The notes under the pieces: generated by a model | Told to the model about the DNA's origin: nothing | Databases searched by the model: none | What the model saw: only the letters and a program-made list of their open reading frames with translations | Shown: piece after piece, positions 7,416-16,986 of the stretch | Numbering within the stretch: the stretch's first letter is position 1 | How the letters are laid out: each line of letters starts with the position of its first letter | From: Streptomyces iranensis | GTDB taxonomy: Bacteria > Actinomycetota > Actinomycetes > Streptomycetales > Streptomycetaceae | DNA length: 64,000 nucleotides | Reading direction: 5' to 3' | Assembly: GCF_017874715.1 (NCBI RefSeq) | Contig: NZ_JAGGLR010000008.1 | Coordinates: 124,001 to 188,000, forward strand | Made by a program: the position numbers and the translations under genes

Positions 7416-8075
7416 ATGACACTCACTCACACCCTTGCCGACCCCCGGGTCGAGACCGCCATCAGCCGCATGTTCAAGCTGGCCGAGCAGGACGAGACCG
7501 CTCAGACGCAGCTGCCGCCCGGCGCGCTGGAAACGATGGCCCCGCAGGAACTCGCCGACGCCGCGGCCGGGATCTATATGCCCATCTCCGCCGATGGCGG
7601 GAAGCTGCTCTACAACCTGGTGCGGGCCATCCGCCCGGCCACGGTGGTCGAGTTCGGCATGTCCTACGGGATCTCCACGCTCCATCTGGCCGCCGCCGTG
7701 CGGGACAACGGCACCGGGCGCGTCGTCACCACGGAAATGAGCAAGGAGAAGATCGCCGCGGCCCGCCGCACCTTCACCGAGACCGGTCTTGACGACCTGA
7801 TCACCGTGCTGGAGGGGGACGCCCGGGAGACCCTCGCCGACCTCGAGGGCCCCCTGGAGCTGGTGCTGCTCGACGGCTGGAAGGACCTGTGCCTGCCCGT
7901 GCTGCGGACGCTTGAACCGGTCCTGCGGCCCGGCGCCCTCGTGGTGGCCGACGACATCGACCAGCTTGAGGGCCCCATGCGGCCGTACCTCGACTACGTA
8001 CGCGACCCGGCGAACGGCTACCAGAACGTCAGCTTCCCCATCGAGGACGGCATGGAGATCAGCTGCCGCCTCTGA
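7416..8075 (+). CDS. SAM-dependent O-methyltransferase (class I)
   Basis: A 219-residue small-molecule methyltransferase. The SAM-binding motif VVEFGMSYGISTLHLAA lies at residues 77-93, followed by TTEMSKEKIAAARRTF (ribose-binding acidic residue) and VLLDGWKDLCLPVL, the post-motif segment with the metal or catalytic Asp of the catechol-OMT-like family. The final part LVVADDIDQLEGPM matches that family's motif V region. The ATG at 7416 is chosen because a -10-like tacgct sits 7 bases upstream with no ribosome binding site, a leaderless pattern; a GTG at 7395 would lie inside the palindrome. Substrate unknown. Confidence 0.85.
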   Translation: MTLTHTLADPRVETAISRMFKLAEQDETAQTQLPPGALETMAPQELADAAAGIYMPISADGGKLLYNLVRAIRPATVVEFGMSYGISTLHLAAAVRDNGTGRVVTTEMSKEKIAAARRTFTETGLDDLITVLEGDARETLADLEGPLELVLLDGWKDLCLPVLRTLEPVLRPGALVVADDIDQLEGPMRPYLDYVRDPANGYQNVSFPIEDGMEISCRL

Positions 8076-8121
8076 CGCCGCCCGCCGCACCGCCCGCCGC
8101 GCCGCGCGGTCGGGGGAGCCG

Positions 8122-9645
8122 TCAGCGCTCGCCCAGCCAGATCGGGTTCGTCATCGCCGCCATCGGGCCCGGTATGCCCGACGCCCCGCCGTCCGCCGGG
8201 GCCCGGCGGACCTCGGCGCGGACGTACGCCGCGTAGGACGCCGTCGTACGCCATTCGGCGCTGAGCTCGCCGGAGTCGGGGACCGGCGTTCCGTAGAGCT
8301 GGCCCTGGTCGGTGATGAACCGCACCGAGCAGCCCGAGCCCACGCCGGAGACCTTCAGGCGGACCGTGACCTCCGCCGCGCCGCCGACCTTCAGACGCTC
8401 GCCGATTCCGGCGTGCTTGCCGCGTCCGCCGACCGCCTCGAAGGTGAGGTCGATCTTGGAGGACTCCGCGATCCAGCTGCGGCCGGCCCGGATGCCCTCC
8501 TGGAGGGCGGTGCGGGAGAGGTCGTCGGCGAGCACCACCGTCTGCGGCAGGCCGACGACCTGGGGTTCGCGGTGGGCGTCGCTGTGGCCGACGGCGGGCA
8601 GCCAGCGGCCGTCGCCACGGGAGGCGGCCACCAGCGTGTTGTCCCACTCGGAGATCGTGATCTCGTCGTCCGGGGTGAAGTCCGCGTTCCACACCTCGAC
8701 CGCGTCGGCCTCGTTGAAGCCGAACTTCCAGTTGCAGCCGACACAGGTGCCGTGCGGATGGGCCGGGATCACCAGGCCGCCGGCCTGCCGGACCTTGCGG
8801 GCGAACTGGCCGAAGCGGTTGTCCCGGGCGCGGTAGCGCCAGTCGATGAAGACGCCGGGGTCGGTGCCGAGGGCGACCACGTGGCCGTTGCGCGTGGTGA
8901 TCTCCTCGCCGGTGAGGATCAGCAGGTCATCGCCCCACAGACCCTCGAACGCGGTATGCGACGAGATGGTGTTGTGCTCGGTGGTGGTGATGAAGTCCAG
9001 CCCCGCGGCACGGGCGGCGGCGACCACCTCGGCCGGGGTGCGCTTGCCGTCGGAGTGCACGGTGTGCAGATGCGAGTCGCCCCGGTACCAGGCGCGGCCC
9101 CGGCCCTTCGCGCGCTGCGGCGGGTATGCCCCCTGCTCGGGGGTGGTGCCGGGCGCGCCGTACCGCAGTGTGACGGTGATCTTGTAGTCCAGGCCCTGCG
9201 GGGCGACCGTGTACGGCCCCAGCACGACATGCCAGGTGCCCGCCTTCACCGGCCCCGCCAGATAGCCGGGGGTGGCCTCCTCGGCGCTGATGGCGAACTC
9301 CGTACGGGCCCCGCCGGACCAGCCGCGGAAGCCGCGGCCGCCCAGCTCCGTGCCGCGTTCGTCGAAGATGCCGATGTCGCAGGCGTTGCCCTGCGTGCCG
9401 GCCGGGACGGTCGGCTTGTCGTACGAGTACGACACGGCGATCTCGCGCACTCCGCGCGGTACCTCGACCGGTACGTAGACGAAGTCGGGTGCGCCGGTGG
9501 GCAGATGGCCGCTGAGGGTTCTGGTCTGCTCAGGACCGTCGGCCGTGCCCGCCGCGTCGGCCTGGGTGAAGGTCATGGGATCGAGTGTCAGCACACCCGC
9601 CGCGCCCGCAAGCGCGGAGAGCCTGAGTACATCGCGTCGCTGCAT
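8122..9645 (-). CDS. Tat-exported PHP-domain phosphoesterase-like protein
   Basis: A 507-residue protein beginning MQRRDVLRLSALAGAAGVLT, a twin-arginine (Tat) signal with RR at residues 3-4, so it is exported folded. The middle contains the PHP metal sites: GDSHLHTVHSDGKRTP (HxH), TEHNTIS, GEEITTRNGHVVALG, PAHPHGTC and GHSDAHREP, in the right order for polymerase/histidinol-phosphatase domains. An N-terminal region of about 180 residues resembles a beta-sandwich. Predicted to hydrolyse a phosphoester outside the membrane. The ATG at 9645 is preferred because upstream in-frame sequence would destroy the signal peptide; a G-rich stretch precedes it. It is divergent from fbiC. Confidence 0.88.
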   Translation of the reverse strand: MQRRDVLRLSALAGAAGVLTLDPMTFTQADAAGTADGPEQTRTLSGHLPTGAPDFVYVPVEVPRGVREIAVSYSYDKPTVPAGTQGNACDIGIFDERGTELGGRGFRGWSGGARTEFAISAEEATPGYLAGPVKAGTWHVVLGPYTVAPQGLDYKITVTLRYGAPGTTPEQGAYPPQRAKGRGRAWYRGDSHLHTVHSDGKRTPAEVVAAARAAGLDFITTTEHNTISSHTAFEGLWGDDLLILTGEEITTRNGHVVALGTDPGVFIDWRYRARDNRFGQFARKVRQAGGLVIPAHPHGTCVGCNWKFGFNEADAVEVWNADFTPDDEITISEWDNTLVAASRGDGRWLPAVGHSDAHREPQVVGLPQTVVLADDLSRTALQEGIRAGRSWIAESSKIDLTFEAVGGRGKHAGIGERLKVGGAAEVTVRLKVSGVGSGCSVRFITDQGQLYGTPVPDSGELSAEWRTTASYAAYVRAEVRRAPADGGASGIPGPMAAMTNPIWLGER

Positions 9646-9968
9646 GAGGTGCCCCCCAGAGTCGAGAGTGCCGTCCGACACCCGCGTGACACCGTTGTAC
9701 GCGTGGGTGACACGCACGGAAAGCCCTGTGGATAACTCCATGGCGGAGAGGGAACGGACGGCCCCGCCCCGGCCCGCCGCCCCCACCCGGCGATCCGCGC
9801 TCCCGCCAAGTCCGGTCCGGGCGACGGCCGTCGGCGCCCAGTGGGTGTAGCCCGCACGTTCCACCGCGCCGTATTCCCGCCCACGGCCCGCGGCGGCCGT
9901 GATCAGATCCACAAAACCGCAGGCCCGAGCCATCTGGCGGTGTCCCGCACCGCTCGTATGCTCGGAGG
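9646..9968. other. Divergent intergenic region between the PHP gene and fbiC
   Basis: This 323-bp gap holds no convincing gene. Near 9677-9714 there are related half-repeats (gcgtgacac, gggtgacac) that could be a binding site, and the fbiC -10 hexamer lies at its right end. Confidence 0.5.
9957..9962 (+). promoter_or_regulatory. -10 hexamer of a probable leaderless fbiC promoter
   Basis: tatgct ends 6 bases before the ATG at 9969, the classic spacing for a transcript that starts at the start codon. The cggagg touching the ATG is too close to serve as a ribosome binding site. Confidence 0.6.
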
Positions 9969-12581
9969 ATGACCACGAGCGCGCAGGGAAACGAACCGGG
10001 TGCCCCGACTGGCTCCGCCGCCCCCACAGCCAACGCTATGCGCCGTGCGCTCAAGCGCGCCCGCGACGGCGTGGCGCTGGACACCGCCGAGGCGGCGGTG
10101 CTGCTCCAGGCGCGCGGTGACGACCTGCGGGAGCTGATGGCCTCCGCCGCCCGGGTCCGCGACGCGGGTCTGGAGGCGGCCGGCCGGCCCGGGGTCATCA
10201 CCTACTCGCGCAGCGTCTTCATCCCGCTCACCCGGCTGTGCCGGGACAAGTGTCACTACTGCACCTTCGCGACCGTCCCCGGCAAGCTGCGACGGTCGGG
10301 TCATGGGATGTTCATGTCGCCCGACGAGGTCCTGGACATCGCCCGCCGGGGCGCCGAGATGGGCTGCAAGGAAGCGCTGATCACGCTCGGCGACCGTCCC
10401 GAGGACCGCTGGCCCGAGGCGCGCGAATGGCTGGAGGCCGAGGGGTACGACGACACCATCGCGTACGTACGGGCCATGGCGATCCGCATCCTGGAGGAGA
10501 CGGGTCTGCTGCCCCACCTCAACCCCGGCGCGCTGACCTGGACCGACTTCCAGCGGCTCAAGCCGGTCGCGCCCTCCATGGGCATGATGCTGGAGACCAC
10601 CGCCGAGCGGCTGTGGAGCGAGCCCGGCGGCCCGCACTACGGCTCGCCCGACAAGGAGCCGGCGGTGCGGCTGCGGGTGCTGGAGGACGCCGGGCGCAGC
10701 TCCGTCCCGTTCACCAGCGGGCTGCTGATCGGGATCGGCGAGACGCATGAGGAGCGGGCGGATTCACTGTTCGCGCTGCGCCGCGTCTCCCGCTCGTACC
10801 ACGGCATCCAGGAAGTCATCGTCCAGAACTTCCGCGCCAAGCCGGACACCGCCATGCGCGGGATGCCGGACGCCGAGCTGGACGACCTGGTGGCCACCGT
10901 CGCCGTCGCCCGCCACATCCTGGGCCCGTCCGCCTGTATCCAGGCGCCGCCCAACCTGGTGGACGCGGAGTACGAGCAGCTGATCGGGGCCGGTATCGAC
11001 GACTGGGGCGGCGTCTCCCCGCTCACCCCGGACCACGTCAACCCCGAGCGCCCCTGGCCCCAGGTGGACGAGCTGGCCGAGCGCTCCGCGGCCGCCGGCT
11101 TCCGGCTGCGCGAACGGCTCGCGGTCTATCCCGAGTACGTCCAGCGCGGTGAGCCCTGGCTGGACCCCCGGCTGCTGCCGCATGTGACCGCCCTCGCCGA
11201 CCCCGGGACCGGTCTGGCCCGCGAGGGCGCGGTCCCCACCGGGCTGCCCTGGCAGGAGCCTGACGAGGCGTTCAGCGCCTCCGGCCGCACCGATCTGCAC
11301 CGTGCCATCGACACCGAGGGGCGCACCGGTGACCGCCGTAAGGACTTCGACGAGGTCTACGGCGACTGGGAGGCGCTGCGCGAGGCCGCCGCCCCCGGTA
11401 TGGCACCGTCCCGCATCGACACCGACGTCAAGACCGCGCTGGCCCAGGCCGCCGCCGACCCGACCCGGCTGACCGACCCCGAGGCGCTGGCCCTGCTCCA
11501 CGCCGAGGGCCCGGCGCTGGACGCCCTGTGCCGCATCGCCGACGATCTGCGCCGGTCGACCGTCGGCGACGACGTCACGTACATCGTCACCAGGAACATC
11601 AACTTCACCAATGTCTGCTACACCGGCTGCCGCTTCTGCGCCTTCGCCCAGCGCCGCACCGACGCGGACGCCTACACCCTGTCCCTGAACCAGGTCGCCG
11701 ACCGCGCCCAGCAGGCGTGGGACGTGGGCGCGGTGGAGGTCTGCATGCAGGGCGGGATCCACCCGGACCTGCCCGGCACCGCGTACTTCGACATCGCACG
11801 TGCCGTCAAGGAGCGCGTGCCCGGCATGCATGTCCACGCCTTCTCCCCGATGGAGGTCGTCAACGGCGCGACCCGTACGGGCATGTCCATCCGCGAATGG
11901 CTGACGGCGGCGCGCGAGGCGGGCCTGGACACCATCCCCGGCACGGCGGCCGAGATCCTGGACGACGAGGTGCGCTGGATCCTCACCAAGGGCAAGCTGC
12001 CGACGGCCACCTGGGTCGAGGTCGTCAAGACGGCGCATGAGCTGGGCATCCGGTCCTCGTCCACGATGATGTACGGCCATGTGGACCAGCCCCGCCACTG
12101 GCTGGCCCATCTGCGGCTGCTCGCCGAGATCCAGCAGGAGACGGGCGGCTTCACCGAATTCGTCACCCTCCCCTTCATCCACACCAACGCCCCCGTCTAC
12201 CTCGCCGGTATCGCCCGCCCCGGTCCCACCACCCGCGACAACCGCGCCGTCACGGCCATGGCGCGGATCCTGCTCCACCCCCACATCCCCAACATCCAGA
12301 CCAGCTGGGTGAAGCTGGGCACGGAGGGCGCCGCCGAGATGCTCCGCTCCGGCGCCAACGACCTGGGCGGCACCCTTATGGAGGAGACCATCTCCCGTAT
12401 GGCGGGCTCCTCCTACGGCTCCTACCGCTCCATCCAGGACCTGGTGGGCATCGCCGAGCTGGCCGGCCGCCCGGCCCGCGCCCGCACCACCACCTACGGC
12501 CCCGTCCCCGAGGACCGGCAGGCCGCCGCCCTCGCCTCGGACGGTCATCTGCCGGAGCTGCTCCCGGTGCTGGGGGACTGA
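9969..12581 (+). CDS. fbiC: FO synthase FbiC (bifunctional CofG/CofH)
   Basis: An 870-residue fusion of two radical-SAM enzymes that together make FO, the deazaflavin chromophore of coenzyme F420, from tyrosine and a ribityl-uracil. Each half carries its own iron-sulfur motif: C91-x3-C95-x2-C98 in CRDKCHYC (CofG half) and C550-x3-C554-x2-C557 in CYTGCRFC (CofH half). Length and order match actinobacterial FbiC, whereas archaea use two genes. The gene probably has a leaderless start at ATG 9969. Its product supplies the cofactor used by F420-dependent LLM enzymes such as the candidate at 1266-2234. Confidence 0.97.
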   Translation: MTTSAQGNEPGAPTGSAAPTANAMRRALKRARDGVALDTAEAAVLLQARGDDLRELMASAARVRDAGLEAAGRPGVITYSRSVFIPLTRLCRDKCHYCTFATVPGKLRRSGHGMFMSPDEVLDIARRGAEMGCKEALITLGDRPEDRWPEAREWLEAEGYDDTIAYVRAMAIRILEETGLLPHLNPGALTWTDFQRLKPVAPSMGMMLETTAERLWSEPGGPHYGSPDKEPAVRLRVLEDAGRSSVPFTSGLLIGIGETHEERADSLFALRRVSRSYHGIQEVIVQNFRAKPDTAMRGMPDAELDDLVATVAVARHILGPSACIQAPPNLVDAEYEQLIGAGIDDWGGVSPLTPDHVNPERPWPQVDELAERSAAAGFRLRERLAVYPEYVQRGEPWLDPRLLPHVTALADPGTGLAREGAVPTGLPWQEPDEAFSASGRTDLHRAIDTEGRTGDRRKDFDEVYGDWEALREAAAPGMAPSRIDTDVKTALAQAAADPTRLTDPEALALLHAEGPALDALCRIADDLRRSTVGDDVTYIVTRNINFTNVCYTGCRFCAFAQRRTDADAYTLSLNQVADRAQQAWDVGAVEVCMQGGIHPDLPGTAYFDIARAVKERVPGMHVHAFSPMEVVNGATRTGMSIREWLTAAREAGLDTIPGTAAEILDDEVRWILTKGKLPTATWVEVVKTAHELGIRSSSTMMYGHVDQPRHWLAHLRLLAEIQQETGGFTEFVTLPFIHTNAPVYLAGIARPGPTTRDNRAVTAMARILLHPHIPNIQTSWVKLGTEGAAEMLRSGANDLGGTLMEETISRMAGSSYGSYRSIQDLVGIAELAGRPARARTTTYGPVPEDRQAAALASDGHLPELLPVLGD

Positions 12582-12649
12582 CCCCGGCGCACGGTTCGCG
12601 GGCGCGCCGCGCGGATACGCTGCTCTGGGAAGCGGGGGAAGGGGCACCC

Positions 12650-15600
12650 ATGGCAGCAGCGCAGCGTCCGACGATCCGGGAGCTGATCCGGCAGCGGCGC
12701 CGGTTCGTGGGGCGGCGGCAGGAGATGGCCGCGTTCCGGGAGAACTTCACCGTGCCGCCCGAGGACGCCGCGCACCACTTCCTGTTCCATGTGCGCGGCG
12801 ACGCCGGGGTGGGCAAGACGACGCTGCTGCGGCAGCTCGAGAACACCGCGCGGGAGCACCGGGCGCTCACCGCCTCGGTGGACGAGTCCGTGCACAGCGT
12901 CCCCGAAGTGATGGCGGCCATCAGCGCCCAGTTCGCGCAAGCGGGCCATCCGCTGAAGTCCTTCGACAAGCTGCTGGCGACCTACCGGCAGCGGCGCCAC
13001 GAGGCCGATGCGGCGGCGCAGCAGCCCGCCGCGCCGCAGCCGCCGCCGGAGGGCGCGGCGGGCGGCCCCCAGCCGTCGGCGTCGAGCGCGTTCGCCGTCC
13101 GGGCGGGGCTGGCCGGGCTCGGCATGGTGCCGGGCGTCGGGGCGTTCGCCGGGGTGGCGGAACCGGACCGGATCGCACAGGCCGCCGACCGCGCGCGGGC
13201 CAAGCTCAGCGCCCGCCTGCGCAGCCATGACGATGTCGACCTGGTGATCTCGCCCCTGGACGCGCTCACCCCCGCGTTCCTCAAGGACGTCGGCGAGGTG
13301 GCCGCCTCCGTGCCCTGGATGGTGTGGTTCTTCGACACCTATGAGCGCACCGGCCCGCTGCTCGACCTGTGGCTGCGCGATGTGATGTTCGAGGGCCGCT
13401 ATGGCTCGCTCCCGGCCAACGCGGTGGTGACCCTGGCGGGACAGGGCATGCTCGCCCCGCGCTGCTGGGCCGACTACGCCGACCTCGTCGTGGACCTCCC
13501 CCTGGTCCCGTTCACGGAGGCGGAGGCCCGGCAGCTCCTGACGGCCAAGGGCGTGGACGACGAGCAGGTGATCGAGGTCGTCCTCCGGCTCACCGGAGGG
13601 CTGCCGGTGCTGGTGTCCATGCTGGCCGAGGCGCGGCCCACGACCCCCGAGGCCGTGGGGGACCCCTCCGGCACCGCCGTGGAGCGCTTCCTGAAATGGG
13701 TGAGCGACGAGACCCACCGCTCGGTCGCCCTGGCCGCGGCCCTGCCCCGGCGCCTGGACGAGGACGTCTTCGCGGCCGCGGTGGGGGACGAGAGGGCCGA
13801 GCTCTACGGCTGGCTCCGCTCGCTTCCGTTCGTGGGCGACGGTTCCGGCCGCTGCCGCTACCACCAGGTCGTCCGCACGGCCATGCTGCGGCTCCAGCGC
13901 AAACAGTCCCCGCAGGCGTGGCGCGCGCGTCACCTCCGGCTGGCCGATGCCTTCGCGCGGTGGCAGCGGCAGATCGAGGAGACGCTGGAGGGAGACGAGA
14001 AGTGGGAGCACGAGCGGTGGCTGGACTATCGGCTCGAGGAGGCCTACCACCGGCTGTGCGCGACTCCGGAGGAAACCCTGCGTGAGGAGCTGCGCGCGTA
14101 TGTGTGCGCGTATATCGATCACGCGTCGGCGTCGTGGGAGCACCGCTGGAGGCAGATGCTCGTGGAGGCGGGCCGGGATTCCGGCAGCGGGTCCGTGGCC
14201 GCCTGGGGCGACCGGCTTCTCGCGGAGTCCACGAGGAGCGACCTGGTCGACAACGCGACGCGGCTGCTGGATGAGGTCGGGTCGGACGAACGGGCCGTGG
14301 CCATGGCGCTCGGGCTCCGCGGCATGGTCCGCGCGGACATGAACGAGCTGGAAGGGGCGCTGGCGGACGCGGAGCGAGCGCTGGAGCTGGACGCCGACTG
14401 TGTGCGTGCTCTTGCCGCCCGGGGGAGTGTGCACCTCGACAGGGAGCTTTACGAGCAGGCGCTGGAGAGCTTCGACCGCGCCGTGGCACTGGATCCCGAC
14501 TTTCCCTGGCCGCTCGCCCGGCGCGGCGAGACGTATCGCCTGCTCGGCCGGTACGAGGAAAGCCTGACCGACCTCAATCGCTCCTTCGACCTGCACGAGA
14601 GCGCATGGACCGTGGGGACCCGCGCTCAGGTCCACCACGCCATGGAGGACTACGAGAAAGCGCTGGCGGATTTCGGGCGGGCGGTGGAGATCACTCCCGA
14701 ATGGTCCTGGATCTACGCGGAGCGGGCCAGGACCTACCGCTTTCTGGGGCGGGACGAGGAGGCGCTCGCGGACTGTGAACGGGCCCTCGAACTCGGTGCC
14801 GACTACGCCGCGTTCGGGCGCGTCCACGCCCTTCGCAATCTGGACCGTTACGAGGAGGCGATCGACGCGGCCGACCGGTACCTGGCGTCCCACCCCGAGG
14901 ACCAGGGCGTGCTCGCCGAGCGCGGTGAGGCATACCGGATGACGGACCGCTTCCAGGAGGCGCTGGCGGACTTCGGGCGGGCCATCGAGATCGAGCCGTC
15001 GTATGTGTTCGCGCTGGTCCGCCGAGGGCAGACGCATGAGCACATCGGTCTGCTCGGCGAAGCCCTGGCGGACTTCGACGCCGCCGCCTCCGCCTCTCCC
15101 GACGACGCGTGGGTGCTGGCGAACCGGGGTGCCCTGCGGCTGCGGCTGGGCGACGACGAGGCCGCCCTCGCCGATCTGGACCGGGCGCTCGGGCTCGGCC
15201 CCGACGGCCTGCTCGCGCTGGAGTCCAGGGCCAGGTGCCACCTCCTGGCGGGCCGGTACGCCGAAGCCGCGACGGACATCGAACGGGCGGCGGCCCTGGA
15301 CGACCATGACCTCGACGTCGCCTTCGCGCACGCGATGCTGGTGAGCCACACGGCCGGTCTCGACGGGGCGCGAGAGCGGTGGACCGCCTTCGAGGCGCTG
15401 CTGGAGGAGCACGGCGACCAGTGGGACCCGCAGGCCGGAGTGGCCGCTCCGATCATCAGCAGATCCGCTCTCGGGGACGGGGCCGGGGCGGAGCGCTTGA
15501 TGGCGGAGCTGACCGCCACCCGGCCGTACTGGCAGATCGTCGACGACGTCATACGCGCCCTGGACGACCTCGCCCTGTGTCCCGGGGCCGACCCCGCCCT

Positions 15601-15679
15601 GCTCGCCGCCCTGCGCGCGCCGCTCGCCGAACTCCGCGCGGGCCTGGCGCCCGGCGGCCCGGACGGCGGCTCTCGTTAA
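12650..15679 (+). CDS. Large P-loop ATPase with C-terminal TPR repeats (STAND-like)
   Basis: A 1009-residue protein. The N-terminal third is an AAA/STAND-type ATPase: Walker A GDAGVGKTT at residues 50-58, Walker B-like PWMVWFFDTYE near 222-232, and a GLPVLVSMLAEA sensor-like segment with winged-helix look downstream. From about residue 545 to 900 come ten or so tetratricopeptide repeats (patterns such as ALADAERALELDADCVRAL and ALADFGRAIEIEPSYVFAL). An Ala/Pro/Gln-rich linker (about 120-150) splits the ATPase region. No enzymatic effector domain is visible at either end, so it may be a regulator or scaffold rather than a complete STAND defence protein. ATG at 12650 follows gaagggg. It stands alone, 68 bp after fbiC. 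Confidence 0.85.
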   Translation: MAAAQRPTIRELIRQRRRFVGRRQEMAAFRENFTVPPEDAAHHFLFHVRGDAGVGKTTLLRQLENTAREHRALTASVDESVHSVPEVMAAISAQFAQAGHPLKSFDKLLATYRQRRHEADAAAQQPAAPQPPPEGAAGGPQPSASSAFAVRAGLAGLGMVPGVGAFAGVAEPDRIAQAADRARAKLSARLRSHDDVDLVISPLDALTPAFLKDVGEVAASVPWMVWFFDTYERTGPLLDLWLRDVMFEGRYGSLPANAVVTLAGQGMLAPRCWADYADLVVDLPLVPFTEAEARQLLTAKGVDDEQVIEVVLRLTGGLPVLVSMLAEARPTTPEAVGDPSGTAVERFLKWVSDETHRSVALAAALPRRLDEDVFAAAVGDERAELYGWLRSLPFVGDGSGRCRYHQVVRTAMLRLQRKQSPQAWRARHLRLADAFARWQRQIEETLEGDEKWEHERWLDYRLEEAYHRLCATPEETLREELRAYVCAYIDHASASWEHRWRQMLVEAGRDSGSGSVAAWGDRLLAESTRSDLVDNATRLLDEVGSDERAVAMALGLRGMVRADMNELEGALADAERALELDADCVRALAARGSVHLDRELYEQALESFDRAVALDPDFPWPLARRGETYRLLGRYEESLTDLNRSFDLHESAWTVGTRAQVHHAMEDYEKALADFGRAVEITPEWSWIYAERARTYRFLGRDEEALADCERALELGADYAAFGRVHALRNLDRYEEAIDAADRYLASHPEDQGVLAERGEAYRMTDRFQEALADFGRAIEIEPSYVFALVRRGQTHEHIGLLGEALADFDAAASASPDDAWVLANRGALRLRLGDDEAALADLDRALGLGPDGLLALESRARCHLLAGRYAEAATDIERAAALDDHDLDVAFAHAMLVSHTAGLDGARERWTAFEALLEEHGDQWDPQAGVAAPIISRSALGDGAGAERLMAELTATRPYWQIVDDVIRALDDLALCPGADPALLAALRAPLAELRAGLAPGGPDGGSR

Positions 15680-15714
15680 GAACTCGGCGCACGGCCGACA
15701 TTCGGTGAGGGAAT

Positions 15715-15733
15715 TCGCATTCTCGGAATGCGA
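15715..15733. promoter_or_regulatory. Perfect 8-bp inverted repeat between the ATPase and ADP-ribosylglycohydrolase genes
   Basis: tcgcattc-tcg-gaatgcga lies in an AT-richer stretch (15700-15860). With only three loop bases it could be a hairpin end of the upstream transcript or an operator for the next gene. Confidence 0.4.
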
Positions 15734-15861
15734 CCGTCCGTCGTCTTCTCCGTGATGACGCCTTCACAATCCGCGGCGGCCAAGAGGCGATCATTAGGTG
15801 TCCATTACAGTTCGAAGACCGTTCAGGGCCATTCACGCAGCGAAGAAAAGAGGCATAGGTC

Positions 15862-16986
15862 GTGACCGCAACCGCCAGCGCAGCGACCGGCGTATGGGGC
15901 CGCGCCGAACAGCAGGACTTCCGCAGCCGGGTGCGCGGCTGTCTGCTCGGCGGGGCCATCGGCGACGCGCTGGGGGCGGCCGTGGAGTTCGCCTCCCTGG
16001 ACGAGATCAGGGCGGCACACGGACCCGAGGGCGTGACGGACTTCCTGCCCGCCTATGGCGGCCGCGGACGGGTCACCGACGACACCCAGATGACGCTGTT
16101 CACCGTGGATGGACTGATACGGGCGCAGGTGCGCCGCGACACCGGGGCCTGGCACCCGCCCACCGACATCCACTCCGCCCACCGTCGCTGGTACTCCACC
16201 CAGCGCGACTGGGGCCCCGATGAGCGCCGTAAGGACGCCGGCTGGCTGGCCCGCGAGGAGTGGCTGTACGCCCAGCGGTCCCCGGGCCGGGCCTGTATCA
16301 CCGGGCTCGCCGACGAGACCATGGGCACCCTGGAGCGGCCCAAGAACCCCGACTCCAAGGGGTGCGGCGCCGTGATGCGCTCCGCGCCCTTCGGACTGCT
16401 GGTGGGCTGGGAGCCGCAGTTGGTCTTCCAACTGGCCATCGAGTGCGCGGCCCAGACCCACGGCCACCCCACCGGCTACCTCTCGGCCGGTGCCTTCGCC
16501 CTCATCGTGCACGGCCTGGCGCGCGGCGAGGCGCTCGACGGAGCCGTCCAGCGCGCCCTCGCCCATCTGGCCACCCGCCCCGGCCACGAGGAGACCACGA
16601 ACGCGCTGCGGCACGCCCTCGGCGCCGTACGGCAGGGCCTGCCGACCCCCGACCGCGTCGCCTCGCTCGGCGAGGGCTGGACCGGTGAGGAGGCGCTGGC
16701 GATGGGCCTGTACTGCGCGCTGGTCGCCGAGGACGTCCACCATGGGCTGCTGCTCGCGGTCAACCACGGCGGGGACAGCGACTCCACGGCGGCCATCTGC
16801 GGCAATCTGCTGGGCGCGCTGCACGGCGAGACGGCGCTGCCGCCCGCCTGGCTGGCGGAGATCGAGGGGCGCGGCACGATCCTGGAGCTGGCCGACGACT
16901 TCGCCATGGAGATGACCCAGGGCCCGGCCCTGCACGGCCCCGGCAGCTCCTCCCCGGCCTGGCTCACCCGCTACCCGCGCGCGTAG
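15862..16986 (+). CDS. ADP-ribosylglycohydrolase family protein (DraG/ARH type)
   Basis: A 374-residue all-helical hydrolase. GCLLGGAIGDALGAAVEF at residues 27-43 starts the fold, VTDDTQMTLF holds the dinuclear-metal Thr-Asp-Asp (72-74), and NHGGDSDSTAAICGNLLGA near residue 300 supplies the second metal cluster; these are the signatures of enzymes that remove ADP-ribose from proteins, DNA or small molecules. GTG at 15862 is preceded by aaaagagg. It lies 182 bp after the TPR-ATPase, on the same strand; a shared role is possible but unproven. Its 3' end overlaps the convergent glycosyltransferase gene by 16 bp. Confidence 0.92.
   Translation: MTATASAATGVWGRAEQQDFRSRVRGCLLGGAIGDALGAAVEFASLDEIRAAHGPEGVTDFLPAYGGRGRVTDDTQMTLFTVDGLIRAQVRRDTGAWHPPTDIHSAHRRWYSTQRDWGPDERRKDAGWLAREEWLYAQRSPGRACITGLADETMGTLERPKNPDSKGCGAVMRSAPFGLLVGWEPQLVFQLAIECAAQTHGHPTGYLSAGAFALIVHGLARGEALDGAVQRALAHLATRPGHEETTNALRHALGAVRQGLPTPDRVASLGEGWTGEEALAMGLYCALVAEDVHHGLLLAVNHGGDSDSTAAICGNLLGALHGETALPPAWLAEIEGRGTILELADDFAMEMTQGPALHGPGSSSPAWLTRYPRA

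Noticed and set aside
12545..15412. A 955-codon minus-strand open frame opposite the TPR-ATPase gene
   Set aside because: The plus strand has Walker motifs and TPRs; the opposite frame has only repetitive Arg/Gly/Val text caused by the repeat structure.
12650..16986. Calling the ATPase/ADP-ribosylglycohydrolase region a defence island
   Set aside because: No effector domain, nuclease, mobile-element marker or second defence gene is present, and flanking genes look like conserved core.
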